From Sphingomonas endophytica (GTDB lineage: Bacteria > Pseudomonadota > Alphaproteobacteria > Sphingomonadales > Sphingomonadaceae), in contig NZ_LDTB01000053.1 of NCBI RefSeq assembly GCF_001476895.1, forward strand, positions 1-64,000: a stretch of DNA of 64,000 nucleotides, read 5' to 3'. Under the pieces are notes generated by a model, which did not search any database, was not told the DNA's origin, and was given only the letters and a program-made list of their open reading frames with translations. The first letter of the stretch is position 1; the number at the start of each line of letters is the position of its first letter. Of the stretch, positions 52,614 to 62,928 are shown piece by piece. Made by a program: the position numbers and the translations under genes.

Positions 52614-52877
52614 TTACATGTTCTTGGCGGCGTCCTCGCCAGCCTCACGGACGTTGTCCGCGGCCGAGTGGATGTTCTCGGCAACCGCCTCGGCGTTATC
52701 TTCCGCGAACGGGTTCGCGGTGGTGTTCGACATGTCGGCAACGTTGGCCGCCATTGCGTCCATGTTGTCCGCCATCATGTCGGCGTTGTTCTCGACCGAA
52801 GCCGCTTCCGGCGACTTCGAGCAAGCGGCGACCGACATCAGGCCAGCGGCGGCGGCAACGAGCAGGATCTTCTTCAT
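52614..52877 (-). CDS. small acidic Ala-rich lipoprotein (paralog 2)
   Basis: 87 residues from ATG 52877 (MKKILLVAAAAGL), lipobox SVAAC. The mature part matches paralog 1 in style (VENNADMMADNMDAMAANV, then AADNVREAGEDAAKNM). The two genes are in tandem, 21 bases apart, probably one transcript and a recent duplication. Helical lipoproteins of this kind might bridge the envelope or bind other helices, but no function is established. Confidence 0.75.
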   Translation of the reverse strand: MKKILLVAAAAGLMSVAACSKSPEAASVENNADMMADNMDAMAANVADMSNTTANPFAEDNAEAVAENIHSAADNVREAGEDAAKNM

Positions 52878-53051
52878 CGGAATGCTCCCAAGCATCACAT
52901 AAAAACACTCGCGCCCGACCCCAGCGCCGTCGCGAACGCTCGCAATACCCTACCAACAGAGGGGGTCAATAAGCAAAATTCATCGATTGGAAAGGTTGCG
53001 ACGAACGGTGGCCCCCGCGCTGCCGCGGAATGGCCGGTTTTCGGCCGTATT

Positions 53052-54452
53052 TCACGGGCGTTTCACCGCCCCGATGTCCTCTGAAGCGTTGGCAACCACC
53101 GCAAGCATCGCGGTCCATGCCGCGACATTCTGGCGTAGCTGTTCGGGATCGATCCGCTCGATCACGTCGTCGGGTGTGTGATGCGTATCGAAATAGCGCA
53201 GTCCCGACTGGTTGAGATCGACGCCGGCGACCCCGGTCGCGATCGTCGGGGCGATGTCGGTGCCGTCGCCTGCGCGCCCGTTGGCGGCGACGATGCCAAG
53301 CGGGGCGAGCGCGCTGGCCAGCCGTGCCGCGACCGGGGCGGCGCTATCGGGCAATTGCGTTTCGACCCGCCAGACGCGGTCGGCGCCGAAATCGCTCTCG
53401 CTGGCGATGGCATGACGCTCCTTGCCGTGACGCTTCGCATATTCCTTGCCGCCGAAGCCGCCGACCTCCTCGGCGCCGAACCATACGACCCGGATCGTCC
53501 GTCGCGGGCGCTGCCCGCTGTCGAGGATGCGCTTGGCCGCCGCAGCCGTGATCGCAACGCCGCTGGCGTCGTCGATCGCGCCGGTGCCCAGATCCCAGCT
53601 GTCGAGATGCCCCCCGACCAGCACCACGCCCGCCGCCGGATCCGTGCCCGGCACTTCCGCGATGACATTGCCGGATTCCCGCTCGCCGATCTGGCGCGGC
53701 GTCAGCAGCAGTCGCAGTTGGAGTGGCTGACCGCGCGTTGCCAGCCGTTCGATCAGCGTCGCATCGGGAACAGATAGGGCCGCGGCCGGGATCGGCTTCA
53801 CGCCTGCGGGGAAGTCGGTGACGCCGGTATGGGGCAGGCGGTGCTTGTCGGTGCCGATCGAACGAATCACGATCGCCGCCGCGCCCTTTTGCGAGGCCGT
53901 GGCCGGGCCGGTGAAGCGCGCCGAGCCGCTCGCGCCATAGCTGGACCCGTCCTGCGTCGGCTCCATGGCGTTGCCGATATAGACGATCTTGCCGCGCACC
54001 GCGCTGGCGGGCGCGTTGGCGAATTCGGCATAGGTCGGGAACACGACCAACTCGGCGGTCAGCCCGTCCTTCGGTGTCGCGGCGGAGTTGCCGAGCGCGA
54101 CCAGCGTGAGCTTTTGCGGCACCGGCGCGACGATCTGCGCTTCCTCGGTCCCGCGCACCCACACCGGCATCCGGTACGTCTCGGCACGCACGTTGCTGAA
54201 GCCCAGTGCGGTCAGCTTCTTCACGGCCCAGTCGCGCGCGCGCGCCTCCGCCTCGGTGCCGGCCAGCCGCTGCCCAACCTCCGTGGTCAGCCCTTCGACG
54301 ATATCCCATGCCACGTCGTCCTTCAGCGCCGCATCGCGCAAGGCGGCGACCTGCGGATCGACCGTCGGCGGGGTGGGCGGGGCGATGCGCTGCGCCAGTG
54401 CGGGCGAGGCGGCGAGCGACAGGGCGAGGGTGAGGGAGTAAAGCGGCTTCAT
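53052..54452 (-). CDS. M28 family zinc aminopeptidase, exported
   Basis: 466 residues from ATG 54452 with a signal peptide (LTLALSLAASPALAQ). A PA-like domain lies about 130-260 (FTGPATASQKGAAAIVIRS). The di-zinc peptidase domain has GGHLDSWDLGTGAIDDASG (His/Asp ligands), the catalytic Glu in WFGAEEVGGFG, a further Asp in ASESDFGADR and a His in FDTHHTPDD. It should remove N-terminal amino acids from peptides in the periplasm or outside the cell. Divergent from ettA; single-gene transcript. Confidence 0.92.
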   Translation of the reverse strand: MKPLYSLTLALSLAASPALAQRIAPPTPPTVDPQVAALRDAALKDDVAWDIVEGLTTEVGQRLAGTEAEARARDWAVKKLTALGFSNVRAETYRMPVWVRGTEEAQIVAPVPQKLTLVALGNSAATPKDGLTAELVVFPTYAEFANAPASAVRGKIVYIGNAMEPTQDGSSYGASGSARFTGPATASQKGAAAIVIRSIGTDKHRLPHTGVTDFPAGVKPIPAAALSVPDATLIERLATRGQPLQLRLLLTPRQIGERESGNVIAEVPGTDPAAGVVLVGGHLDSWDLGTGAIDDASGVAITAAAAKRILDSGQRPRRTIRVVWFGAEEVGGFGGKEYAKRHGKERHAIASESDFGADRVWRVETQLPDSAAPVAARLASALAPLGIVAANGRAGDGTDIAPTIATGVAGVDLNQSGLRYFDTHHTPDDVIERIDPEQLRQNVAAWTAMLAVVANASEDIGAVKRP

Positions 54453-54560
54453 ACCGGCCGGCGTAACCGCCGCGCGGCGGTTTGCCAACGGCGTGGTGGT
54501 CGCTTACATGCGCGCCAACGATTTTCGCCGCACCACCTTTCACACGGAGCCGCGCGCCCA

Positions 54561-56240
<1,680 letters not shown>

Positions 56241-56274
56241 TATCGGGGGGGCGGGGCGCGATGGTGCTCCGCCC

Positions 56275-57180
56275 TCAGCGTGGTGGCAAGGCGCCAAGCG
56301 TGACCATCTCTCCACGGATCGTGGTCGCACCAGGCTGCCATACCGGTTTCAGTCCGTTGCAGCGAATGATGCGGTCGGGGAAAAGTTGCGCCGCGTCCGC
56401 ACAGGTGATCTGGATGTCGAAGCTGCGGTCGCGCGCAGGCAGCGTGCAAACTTGCGCGTTCTCGATTGTGCCGCCACGAACCATATCGACGTAGCCGGTA
56501 TTTCCGTCAGCACGATTTCGCCTCATGCGAAGGCGATCCTTCTGCGTGTCAAGATTTTGAAAGAGAGACACCTGCGTATCTAGGCAGATTCGATAAACGT
56601 TCGCATTGGTCATCGCGTCGTTTAGTGTCACGCGCGCCGGCAATTGACGCAGGGTTTCTTGAAATGGCGGATCCTCGTTGGCGATCATTCGGCGAATGTT
56701 CGAGATGGTCGGGTCGTCGGGACGCATGCTGCGGATTTGTCCGATAATGTCGCCGTTGCGACCTTTGCTGACCTCCGTGAGCTTGGACTCCAAGTCGCGC
56801 TTTTCCTCGATCAATCGCGCGACGTCTTCTTTGGCACGGTTCAGTGCGGCCTGCTTCTCGGCGAGCTTTGGCGCATATTCTCCGTCGGTTTGGAATAATG
56901 TGCTCTCGTCCTTGATCTGGCCGCCCAGGAACCATGTGGCGCCGAACAGGATCGCGGCGGAGCCGGTGATCTGGAGCACGCCCATGCGGAATTGTGCGTC
57001 GCCCGATCCGCCAAGAAAGCGGTAGATCAGCGCGGCGACAGACACTGCCGCGAAAAAGGCGATCATGCTGGCCGGGAAGTGGGTTCCCCACGACTGATTG
57101 GCGATCAACATCACCAAAGATGTGGAAAAGCCCAATAGCAGCGCCAGGCAGATCACCACATCGTCGATCGTAAGTTTCAT
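56275..57180 (-). CDS. inner-membrane protein with coiled coil, function unknown
   Basis: 301 residues. Three hydrophobic helices lie in the first ~88 residues (VVICLALLLGFSTSLVMLI, MIAFFAAVSVAALIY, ITGSAAILFGATWFLGG). A coiled coil follows at about 105-140 (EKQAALNRAKEDVARLIEEK). The C-terminal ~160 residues are soluble, with a few Cys (RICLDTQ, VCTLPARD, ITCADAA) that could form disulfides if periplasmic. Family not recognised. Composition is less GC-biased than the neighbours, which hints at a different origin. Confidence 0.7.
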   Translation of the reverse strand: MKLTIDDVVICLALLLGFSTSLVMLIANQSWGTHFPASMIAFFAAVSVAALIYRFLGGSGDAQFRMGVLQITGSAAILFGATWFLGGQIKDESTLFQTDGEYAPKLAEKQAALNRAKEDVARLIEEKRDLESKLTEVSKGRNGDIIGQIRSMRPDDPTISNIRRMIANEDPPFQETLRQLPARVTLNDAMTNANVYRICLDTQVSLFQNLDTQKDRLRMRRNRADGNTGYVDMVRGGTIENAQVCTLPARDRSFDIQITCADAAQLFPDRIIRCNGLKPVWQPGATTIRGEMVTLGALPPR

Positions 57181-57274
57181 CCGGTCCCCCGCTTGCGTTG
57201 CGACGCCGCAAGCTGTGCCGCAGGCGGTGGAAGGGCGGGGGGCAAGCTCCTCCGTTTCGGACCCGATGGCGGTC

Positions 57275-58906
57275 TTAGCGCCGTGCGGCGGCAGTTTCTT
57301 GACGTATGCTACGAAACTCGCTCCTCGCGCTCCAAGTCGGCCATACGCCGGCTTTTGCCAGCCGCGCGCCCATCGCGTGGAACAGGTCGACGTCCGCAGC
57401 CGCCCCGCGCAGATCCCAGCCCGCGTCCCAGGCGTCGCAGGTCTTGTGGTAGCAGGCCATGTAATCGTCGAGCCATTTCTGCCCGCCCGCGCGCCCGCCG
57501 TTCGTCAGGTCCGACGCGCCGCCCAGCGCCATCAGCAGCAGCGACGGCACCCCGCGCCGCACGACCGAGAAGTGATCGGCGCGATAGAACAGTCCGCGCT
57601 CGCTGAACGTCTCGGGCGTCACGACACGCCCCTGCGCGCGCGCCGCATCGGCCAGCATCGCGTCGAGCGACGATTGCCCTTGCCCGACCAGCACCACGTC
57701 CTTCGCCGGACCCGCCGTCTGGAGGATGTCGAGCGTCAGATTCGCGGCGGTCTTCGCCAGCGGATAGACGGGATGGGTGGCATAATATTCGGACCCGAGC
57801 AGCCCACGCTCTTCACCGGTCCATAGAGCGAAGACCAACGACCGCTCCGGCGCCGGCCCGGCCTTGAACAGCCGCGCCAGCTCGACCACGCCCGCGACGC
57901 CCAGCGCATCGTCGTTCGCTCCCGGCCGCAACGTCTTGCCCGACGCATCCGCCGGTCCTTCGCCATAAGCGTCCCAATGTGCGGCGAACATCACCGTTTC
58001 GTCAGGGCGCGTCCGTCCGGGCAGCTTCGCGAGCACGTTGGCGCTCTCGATCCGTTCGACCGCAACCTCGGCCTTGGCAGAAAAGTCGCGCTTCATCGCC
58101 ACCGGGCGGAACGCCTTCGAGCGCGCCGCGACGCGCAGCCTTGCGAGATCGAGACCCGCCTCGGCGAACAGCTTGTCCGCCTCGTCATGCGCGATCCAGC
58201 CCTGCAATGGCACGCGGCCGTCGTTGGCGGCGCGGACGATATCGTAATTCTCGCCGTTCGAGGCGTTCACCGTCGACCACGGATAGCCCGCCCCGCCGGT
58301 GTCATGGACGATCAGCGCCGCCGCCGCGCCACGCCGCGCGGCTTCCTCGAACTTGTAGGTCCAGCGACCGTAATAGGTCATGCGCCGGTCGCCGAAACGG
58401 CCCTTGGCGTCTTCGCCTGTCTGCGCCTCGAAATCCGGGTCGTTGACCAGAAAGACCAAGGTCTTGCCGCGCAGGTCCATCCCCTTGAAATCGTCCCAGC
58501 CAGCCTCCGGCGCCGAGACGCCATAGCCGACGAACACCATCGGCGAGTGGGCGATGTCGATCCCCGCCGCATCGCGGACCGTGGTGACGGCGATTTCCTT
58601 GCCCTGTGCCAGCACCGCCTCGCCGATCGTCATCCGCGCGCCGGGCGCGATGCGGGTGTGGATCAGCGGCACCTTCTGGAGCCAGGCGCCGTTCTCGCCG
58701 CCGGGCTCCAAGCCCAGCGCCTTGAACCGCGCCACTGCCCAGTCGAGCGTCCTCGTTTCGCCTGCCGTTCCCGGTGCACGTCCGCCGAACGGGTCGGAGG
58801 CGAGCACCTTCACATCGTCCGACAGTCGCCGCGGCACCGCATCCTGCGCCATGGTGGGGGTGGCGAGCGTCAGCGCGCAAACCAGAGGAGCAAGCCGCAT
58901 CGTCAA
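57275..58906 (-). CDS. M28 family zinc peptidase, exported
   Basis: 543 residues. Signal peptide (LAPLVCALTLATPTMAQ). A PA-type insertion domain is seen at about 140-260 (KGMDLRGKTLVFLVNDPDF). Zn ligands are in FAAHWDAYG and ANDDALG, the catalytic Glu in WTGEERGLLGS, and a late His in FYRADHFSVVRRGVPS. A second, longer M28 enzyme besides that at 53 kb. The stop is 95 bases from the membrane-protein gene; the start overlaps the NYN gene stop as ATGA, so the two are co-translated. Confidence 0.92.
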   Translation of the reverse strand: MTMRLAPLVCALTLATPTMAQDAVPRRLSDDVKVLASDPFGGRAPGTAGETRTLDWAVARFKALGLEPGGENGAWLQKVPLIHTRIAPGARMTIGEAVLAQGKEIAVTTVRDAAGIDIAHSPMVFVGYGVSAPEAGWDDFKGMDLRGKTLVFLVNDPDFEAQTGEDAKGRFGDRRMTYYGRWTYKFEEAARRGAAAALIVHDTGGAGYPWSTVNASNGENYDIVRAANDGRVPLQGWIAHDEADKLFAEAGLDLARLRVAARSKAFRPVAMKRDFSAKAEVAVERIESANVLAKLPGRTRPDETVMFAAHWDAYGEGPADASGKTLRPGANDDALGVAGVVELARLFKAGPAPERSLVFALWTGEERGLLGSEYYATHPVYPLAKTAANLTLDILQTAGPAKDVVLVGQGQSSLDAMLADAARAQGRVVTPETFSERGLFYRADHFSVVRRGVPSLLLMALGGASDLTNGGRAGGQKWLDDYMACYHKTCDAWDAGWDLRGAAADVDLFHAMGARLAKAGVWPTWSARSEFRSIRQETAAARR

Positions 58907-59688
58907 TCCTTCCAGCGCACGAAGACGCTATTCTCGCGCCGGTCGACGTCGATCGACGGAATCGCGTCGACCAGGTCCGACAGCCGCTTGTATCCATAGT
59001 TGCGCACGTCGAAGCTCGACCGGTTCGCCGCGCGCTGCCCCAGTGCCGACAGGCCGACGAACCCCTTGGCGTCGGGTTTCAGCGAATCATAGGCGTCGTG
59101 GAGCAGGTGCAGCAGTTCGGGATCATCGACCTTCGTTGTCGCGGGGACAGCCGGGGCAGGGGCCGCCACCGCCCCGATCGATGGCGGAACCGATTCGCCG
59201 ATCGGCACCTCGACCCGGCGCGCGCGCTTCGGCTTGGTCGTCTCCAGCAGCGCATTGACGTCGATGAAGCGGGTGCAGGCATTGCGGAAACCGGCGGGCG
59301 TGTTGCTGTTGCCGAAGCCATAGACATCCAGCCCATCCTGTCGGATGCGGGTGGCGAGAGGCATGAAGTCGCTGTCCGAGGACATGATGCCGAACGCGTC
59401 GATCCGGCCACGATGGAGCAGGTCCATCGCGTCGATCGTCATCTTCATGTCGGTGGCGTTCTTGCCTTTGGTCAGGTCGAACTGCTGCTGCGGCTCGATG
59501 CCGTGGCGCACGCTCATGTCGCGCCAGCCCTTCAGCCCGTCCTTGGACCAATTGCCATAAACGCGCCGAACGTTGACGCTGCCGAACTCCGCGAGCGCGG
59601 TCAGCACGGGGTCCAGCGCCTGCCATGACGCATTGTCGGCGTCGATCAGCAGCGCGATGTTGCGGTTGGTCTTGTCGTCGGCAGCCAT
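58903..59688 (-). CDS. NYN-domain (LabA/DUF88-like) protein with C-terminal LOTUS/OST-HTH domain
   Basis: 261 residues. The PIN-like NYN nuclease domain (about 10-150) shows the acidic residues in IALLIDADNAS, DMKMTIDAMDLL and IMSSDSDFMPLA. A Pro/Ala linker follows, and the C-terminal ~75 residues (LLHLLHDAYDSL, GFVGLSALGQRAANR, YGYKRLSDLVDAI) resemble the OST-HTH/LOTUS RNA-binding domain. Such proteins are thought to be RNA-targeting, but the bacterial role is unsettled. It overlaps the M28 gene. Confidence 0.9.
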   Translation of the reverse strand: MAADDKTNRNIALLIDADNASWQALDPVLTALAEFGSVNVRRVYGNWSKDGLKGWRDMSVRHGIEPQQQFDLTKGKNATDMKMTIDAMDLLHRGRIDAFGIMSSDSDFMPLATRIRQDGLDVYGFGNSNTPAGFRNACTRFIDVNALLETTKPKRARRVEVPIGESVPPSIGAVAAPAPAVPATTKVDDPELLHLLHDAYDSLKPDAKGFVGLSALGQRAANRSSFDVRNYGYKRLSDLVDAIPSIDVDRRENSVFVRWKD

Positions 59689-59719
59689 GTGCGCTGCATC
59701 GACCGCCGACGCGCCCGGG

Positions 59720-59962
59720 TCAATCGTTGCCGTGCCGATCGCTGCGATTGGCCTGGCCGGTGTCGATGGCAGCCTGTTTGGTGACGCGCTTGTGGCTGTC
59801 GGGATCGTCCACCTGATGCAGGTCGTCCTGCGACCCCAGATCGCGCGCCAGCGCGCCGCCGCCGGTCGAAGGCGTCGCCGCGCCGCCGGGGATCATGCCC
59901 TCGATCACGTCCCTGTCGTCATGATCGCGCGCGGACTGGACGCGAGGATGTTCATCGGCCAT
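59720..59962 (-). CDS. small hydrophilic protein, function unknown
   Basis: 80 residues from ATG 59962 with a clear GAAGGAG ribosome-binding site. Highly charged, His/Asp/Arg-rich, no Cys and no hydrophobic core, so it is probably largely disordered; it has the style of small stress-related proteins of sphingomonads. 31 bases upstream of the NYN gene on the same strand. Confidence 0.6.
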   Translation of the reverse strand: MADEHPRVQSARDHDDRDVIEGMIPGGAATPSTGGGALARDLGSQDDLHQVDDPDSHKRVTKQAAIDTGQANRSDRHGND

Positions 59963-60001
59963 CGGAATTCTCCTTCGGCTGTCAAACACTTGGTCCGATC
60001 G

Positions 60002-60496
60002 TCACGTTCCCTGCGGGGCCGGATAGTCGATCGCGACGATCTCATATTCCCGCTCGCCCGCTGGCAGCATCACGCGACGCAGGTCGCCGACCGCCGCCCC
60101 GCGCAGCGCCCGCGCGATCGGCGCATTCCACCCGACGCGCCCCGCACCCGCCTCGGCCTCGTCGTCGCCGACCAGCGTCAGCACGCGCTGGTTGTCATCC
60201 TCGTCGGCGATGGTGACGGTCGCACCGAACCACACGCGGCTGCGGTCCTGCTGCTGCGCCGGATCGACCACCTTCGCCGCCTTCATTCGCCGCGAGAGCC
60301 ACCCCAGCCGCCGGTCGATCTCGCGCAGCCGCTTGCGACCGTAGATATAATCGCCGTTCTCCGAGCGATCGCCGTTCCCCGCCGCCCAAGAGATCGTCTC
60401 GACCAGCGCGGGCCGATCGTGTGCGAACAATTGCTCATATTCCTGCCGCAACGTCGCGAAGCCGGCGGGGGTGATGTAATTGGGACGATCGGTCAT
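60002..60496 (-). CDS. greB: transcript cleavage factor GreB-like
   Basis: 164 residues from ATG 60496 (MTDRPNYITPAGFATL). The N-terminal coiled coil carries the two acidic tip residues in NGDRSENGDYIYGRKRLREI, and the C-terminal FKBP-like domain contains VWFGATVTIADEDD, LVGDDEAEAGAG and PIARALRGAAVGD. GreB versus GreA: the YGRKRLREIDRRL pattern favours GreB. It inserts into the RNA polymerase secondary channel and stimulates cleavage of backtracked RNA. It is the only gene facing this way in its block. Confidence 0.93.
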   Translation of the reverse strand: MTDRPNYITPAGFATLRQEYEQLFAHDRPALVETISWAAGNGDRSENGDYIYGRKRLREIDRRLGWLSRRMKAAKVVDPAQQQDRSRVWFGATVTIADEDDNQRVLTLVGDDEAEAGAGRVGWNAPIARALRGAAVGDLRRVMLPAGEREYEIVAIDYPAPQGT

Positions 60497-60552
60497 CGGT
60501 GACGGGTAGGCGGAAACGGCCGGGGTATGAAGGGGAAGATGGCGCGATCCCT

Positions 60553-61080
60553 TCAGGTCGACGGCAGGTTCTGCCGCGTCGCCCCGCGGATATGCAGCGC
60601 CCGGTCGAGGGCAAGGTGCAGGACGGTGGCGATCATGGCCCCCAGCAGCACTTCGCTGCCGCGCTCCACCGCCGCCCGCAGCACGCCGTTTTCGGGAATC
60701 GTCGTCATCAGGACGATCGGCGCCGTCCACATGGAAACGCGAAGGCCCGGCCAGCGGCGCGCGATCACCGCGCAGACCGTCACGGCGATCGCAAGCTGGA
60801 GCGAGCGGTTCGGGGCGGGATCGGGAATGACGCTGCCGACCACGACCGCTACCAGCAGGCCGATCGCGGTGGCGGCGACCCGCCATACGAAGGCCTGCCG
60901 GGTGTCCACGGCGGTGTCCTGCGACACCACCAGGGCGGAGACGACCGCCCAGACCGGATGGCCGAGCCCCAGCGCCCCGGCGGCCAGCGACGACAGCATC
61001 GCCGACCCGGTGCAGCGCGCCACGAACGCGAGGGCACGGCGATGCGGCGCGCCGGGTTCGAATCGTAGCGAGGTGTTCAC
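60553..61080 (-). CDS. FUSC-like integral membrane protein
   Basis: 175 residues with five hydrophobic helices ([52 protein letters not shown] and two more). The segment [20 protein letters not shown] and RVAATAIG resembles the membrane half of FUSC-type (fusaric acid resistance) proteins. It lacks the soluble half of full-length efflux family members, like other short homologues. Substrate unknown. It overlaps the poxB stop by 4 bases, so it is probably co-transcribed with poxB. Confidence 0.8.
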   Translation of the reverse strand: MNTSLRFEPGAPHRRALAFVARCTGSAMLSSLAAGALGLGHPVWAVVSALVVSQDTAVDTRQAFVWRVAATAIGLLVAVVVGSVIPDPAPNRSLQLAIAVTVCAVIARRWPGLRVSMWTAPIVLMTTIPENGVLRAAVERGSEVLLGAMIATVLHLALDRALHIRGATRQNLPST

Positions 61081-62801
61081 CGTAACAGGTTGGCTTTGGC
61101 CAGTTCGATCACTTCGTCACCGCGACCGCTCAGCACCGCGCGCGCGGCGTAGAGGCTGAAGCCCTTCGCCTGTTCGGCCTGGATCTTGGGCGGGATGATG
61201 AGTTCCAGTCCCTCCGTCACGACATCGACCAGCGCCGGGCCGTCATGTGCGAAGGCATCGCGCACGGCGTTTTCGAGCGCGTCGGACCGGGTCACTCGTG
61301 CTCCGAAATAGCCCATTTCGCGGGCGATCGCCGCAAAATCGGGGTTTTTGAGCGACACGTTGGTGTCGATATAGCCCGCCGCCTTCTGCTCCATTTCGAC
61401 GAAGCCCAGGGTCGAGTTGTTGAACACGACGACCTTGATCGGCAGCCCCATCTGCACCGCGGTCAGCATGTCGCCCATCAGCATCGCCAGGCCGCCGTCG
61501 CCGGACAGCGAAACGACCTGCCGTCCGGGGAAGGCACCCTGCACACCCAGCGCCTGCGGCATCGCATTGGCCATGGAGCCGTGGTTGAACGATCCGATCA
61601 GCCGCCGCTTGCCGTTCATCGTCAGATAGCGGGCCGCCCACACCGCCGGGGTGCCGACATCGGCGGTGAAGACCGCATCCTCGGCCGCGAGGCGATCGAT
61701 CGTGGCGGTCACATATTGCGGGTGGAGCGGCTTGTCGCCGTCGCGCGGGGTGGCGAGATCGTCCAGCCCCTTGCGGGCGTCGCGATAATGCGCGCGCGCC
61801 TTGTCGAGGAAGCCGTCCTCGCGGTCGGCGCGGACCAGCGGCAGCAGGCGTTGCGCGAACTCCCGGACGTCCGCGACCACGCCGATGTCGAGCGGAACGC
61901 GCCGTCCCAGCGCGCCGGGATCGCGATCGACCTGCACCACCTTCGCCTTTTCGGGATAGAAATTGCGATACGGAAAGTCGGTGCCGAGCATCAGCAGCGT
62001 GTCGCATTCCATCATGGCGTGATAGCCGGAGGAGAAGCCGATCAGCCCGGTCATGCCGACGTCATAGGGATTGTCGAACTCGATCCACTCCTTGCCGCGG
62101 TAGGCGTGGACGATGGGCGCCTTCAGCGCGGCGGCCAGCGCGACAACCTCGTCATGCGCGCCCGCCGTGCCCGATCCGCAGAGCAACGTCACCCTCCGCG
62201 CGTCGTTGACCAGATCGGCGACCTGCTGGAGCGTCGCGTCGTCGGGCACCAGCCGCGGCGTGGCGAGCGCGGGGAAGGGGACGGGCCGCGTTTCCGGCGC
62301 CTTTTGCAGGGCGACGTCGCCGGGGATCACCAGTACCGCCACGCCGCGCCGGCCGATCGCGGTGCGGATCGCGCGGTGCAGCAGTTCCGGCATCTGTCGC
62401 GCATCCTGCACCATCTCGCAGAAGTGGCTGCATTCACGGAACAATTCGGTCGGGTGCGTCTCCTGGAAATAGGTCAGGCCGATTTCGCTGGAGGGAATGT
62501 GCGCGGCGATCGCCAGCACCGGCACATGATTGCGATGACAATCGTACAGGCCGTTGATGAGATGCAGATTGCCCGGACCGCAGCTTCCCGCGCAGACCGC
62601 GAGCGCGCCCGTCGCCGCCGCTTCCGCCCCGGCCGCGAACGCCCCGGCTTCCTCGTTGCGGACATGCATCCACGCGATCTCGCCCGAACGGCGCATACTG
62701 TCGTTGAAGGCGTTCAAACTGTCGCCGGTCACACCCCAGATGCGGCGCACCCCGGCGTCGACCAGTGTGTCGTTCAACAGATCCGCTATCGTCTTGCTCA
62801 T
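61077..62801 (-). CDS. poxB: pyruvate dehydrogenase (quinone) / pyruvate oxidase, ThDP-dependent
   Basis: 574 residues from ATG 62801 (MSKTIADLL). The ThDP-activating Glu is in [16 protein letters not shown]. The central FAD-type domain is present, and the ThDP-binding motif is in [19 protein letters not shown] with [12 protein letters not shown]. Family length fits PoxB, which oxidises pyruvate to acetate and CO2 with quinone as acceptor at the membrane. The C-terminal lipid-binding helix of E. coli PoxB cannot be verified. The next gene (FUSC-like) overlaps its stop. Confidence 0.9.
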   Translation of the reverse strand: MSKTIADLLNDTLVDAGVRRIWGVTGDSLNAFNDSMRRSGEIAWMHVRNEEAGAFAAGAEAAATGALAVCAGSCGPGNLHLINGLYDCHRNHVPVLAIAAHIPSSEIGLTYFQETHPTELFRECSHFCEMVQDARQMPELLHRAIRTAIGRRGVAVLVIPGDVALQKAPETRPVPFPALATPRLVPDDATLQQVADLVNDARRVTLLCGSGTAGAHDEVVALAAALKAPIVHAYRGKEWIEFDNPYDVGMTGLIGFSSGYHAMMECDTLLMLGTDFPYRNFYPEKAKVVQVDRDPGALGRRVPLDIGVVADVREFAQRLLPLVRADREDGFLDKARAHYRDARKGLDDLATPRDGDKPLHPQYVTATIDRLAAEDAVFTADVGTPAVWAARYLTMNGKRRLIGSFNHGSMANAMPQALGVQGAFPGRQVVSLSGDGGLAMLMGDMLTAVQMGLPIKVVVFNNSTLGFVEMEQKAAGYIDTNVSLKNPDFAAIAREMGYFGARVTRSDALENAVRDAFAHDGPALVDVVTEGLELIIPPKIQAEQAKGFSLYAARAVLSGRGDEVIELAKANLLR

Positions 62802-62928
62802 CGGTCCAGTATCCATCCCGCCGGCGGGCCCGAGGGCCCGGAATGGACGTCCAACGTTTCGGCGGCGATCGGCTTCCGATCAAAGTCGGCGCGGCCGGTT
62901 GCAAAATCTGCACACGCCGACGTGGCGG

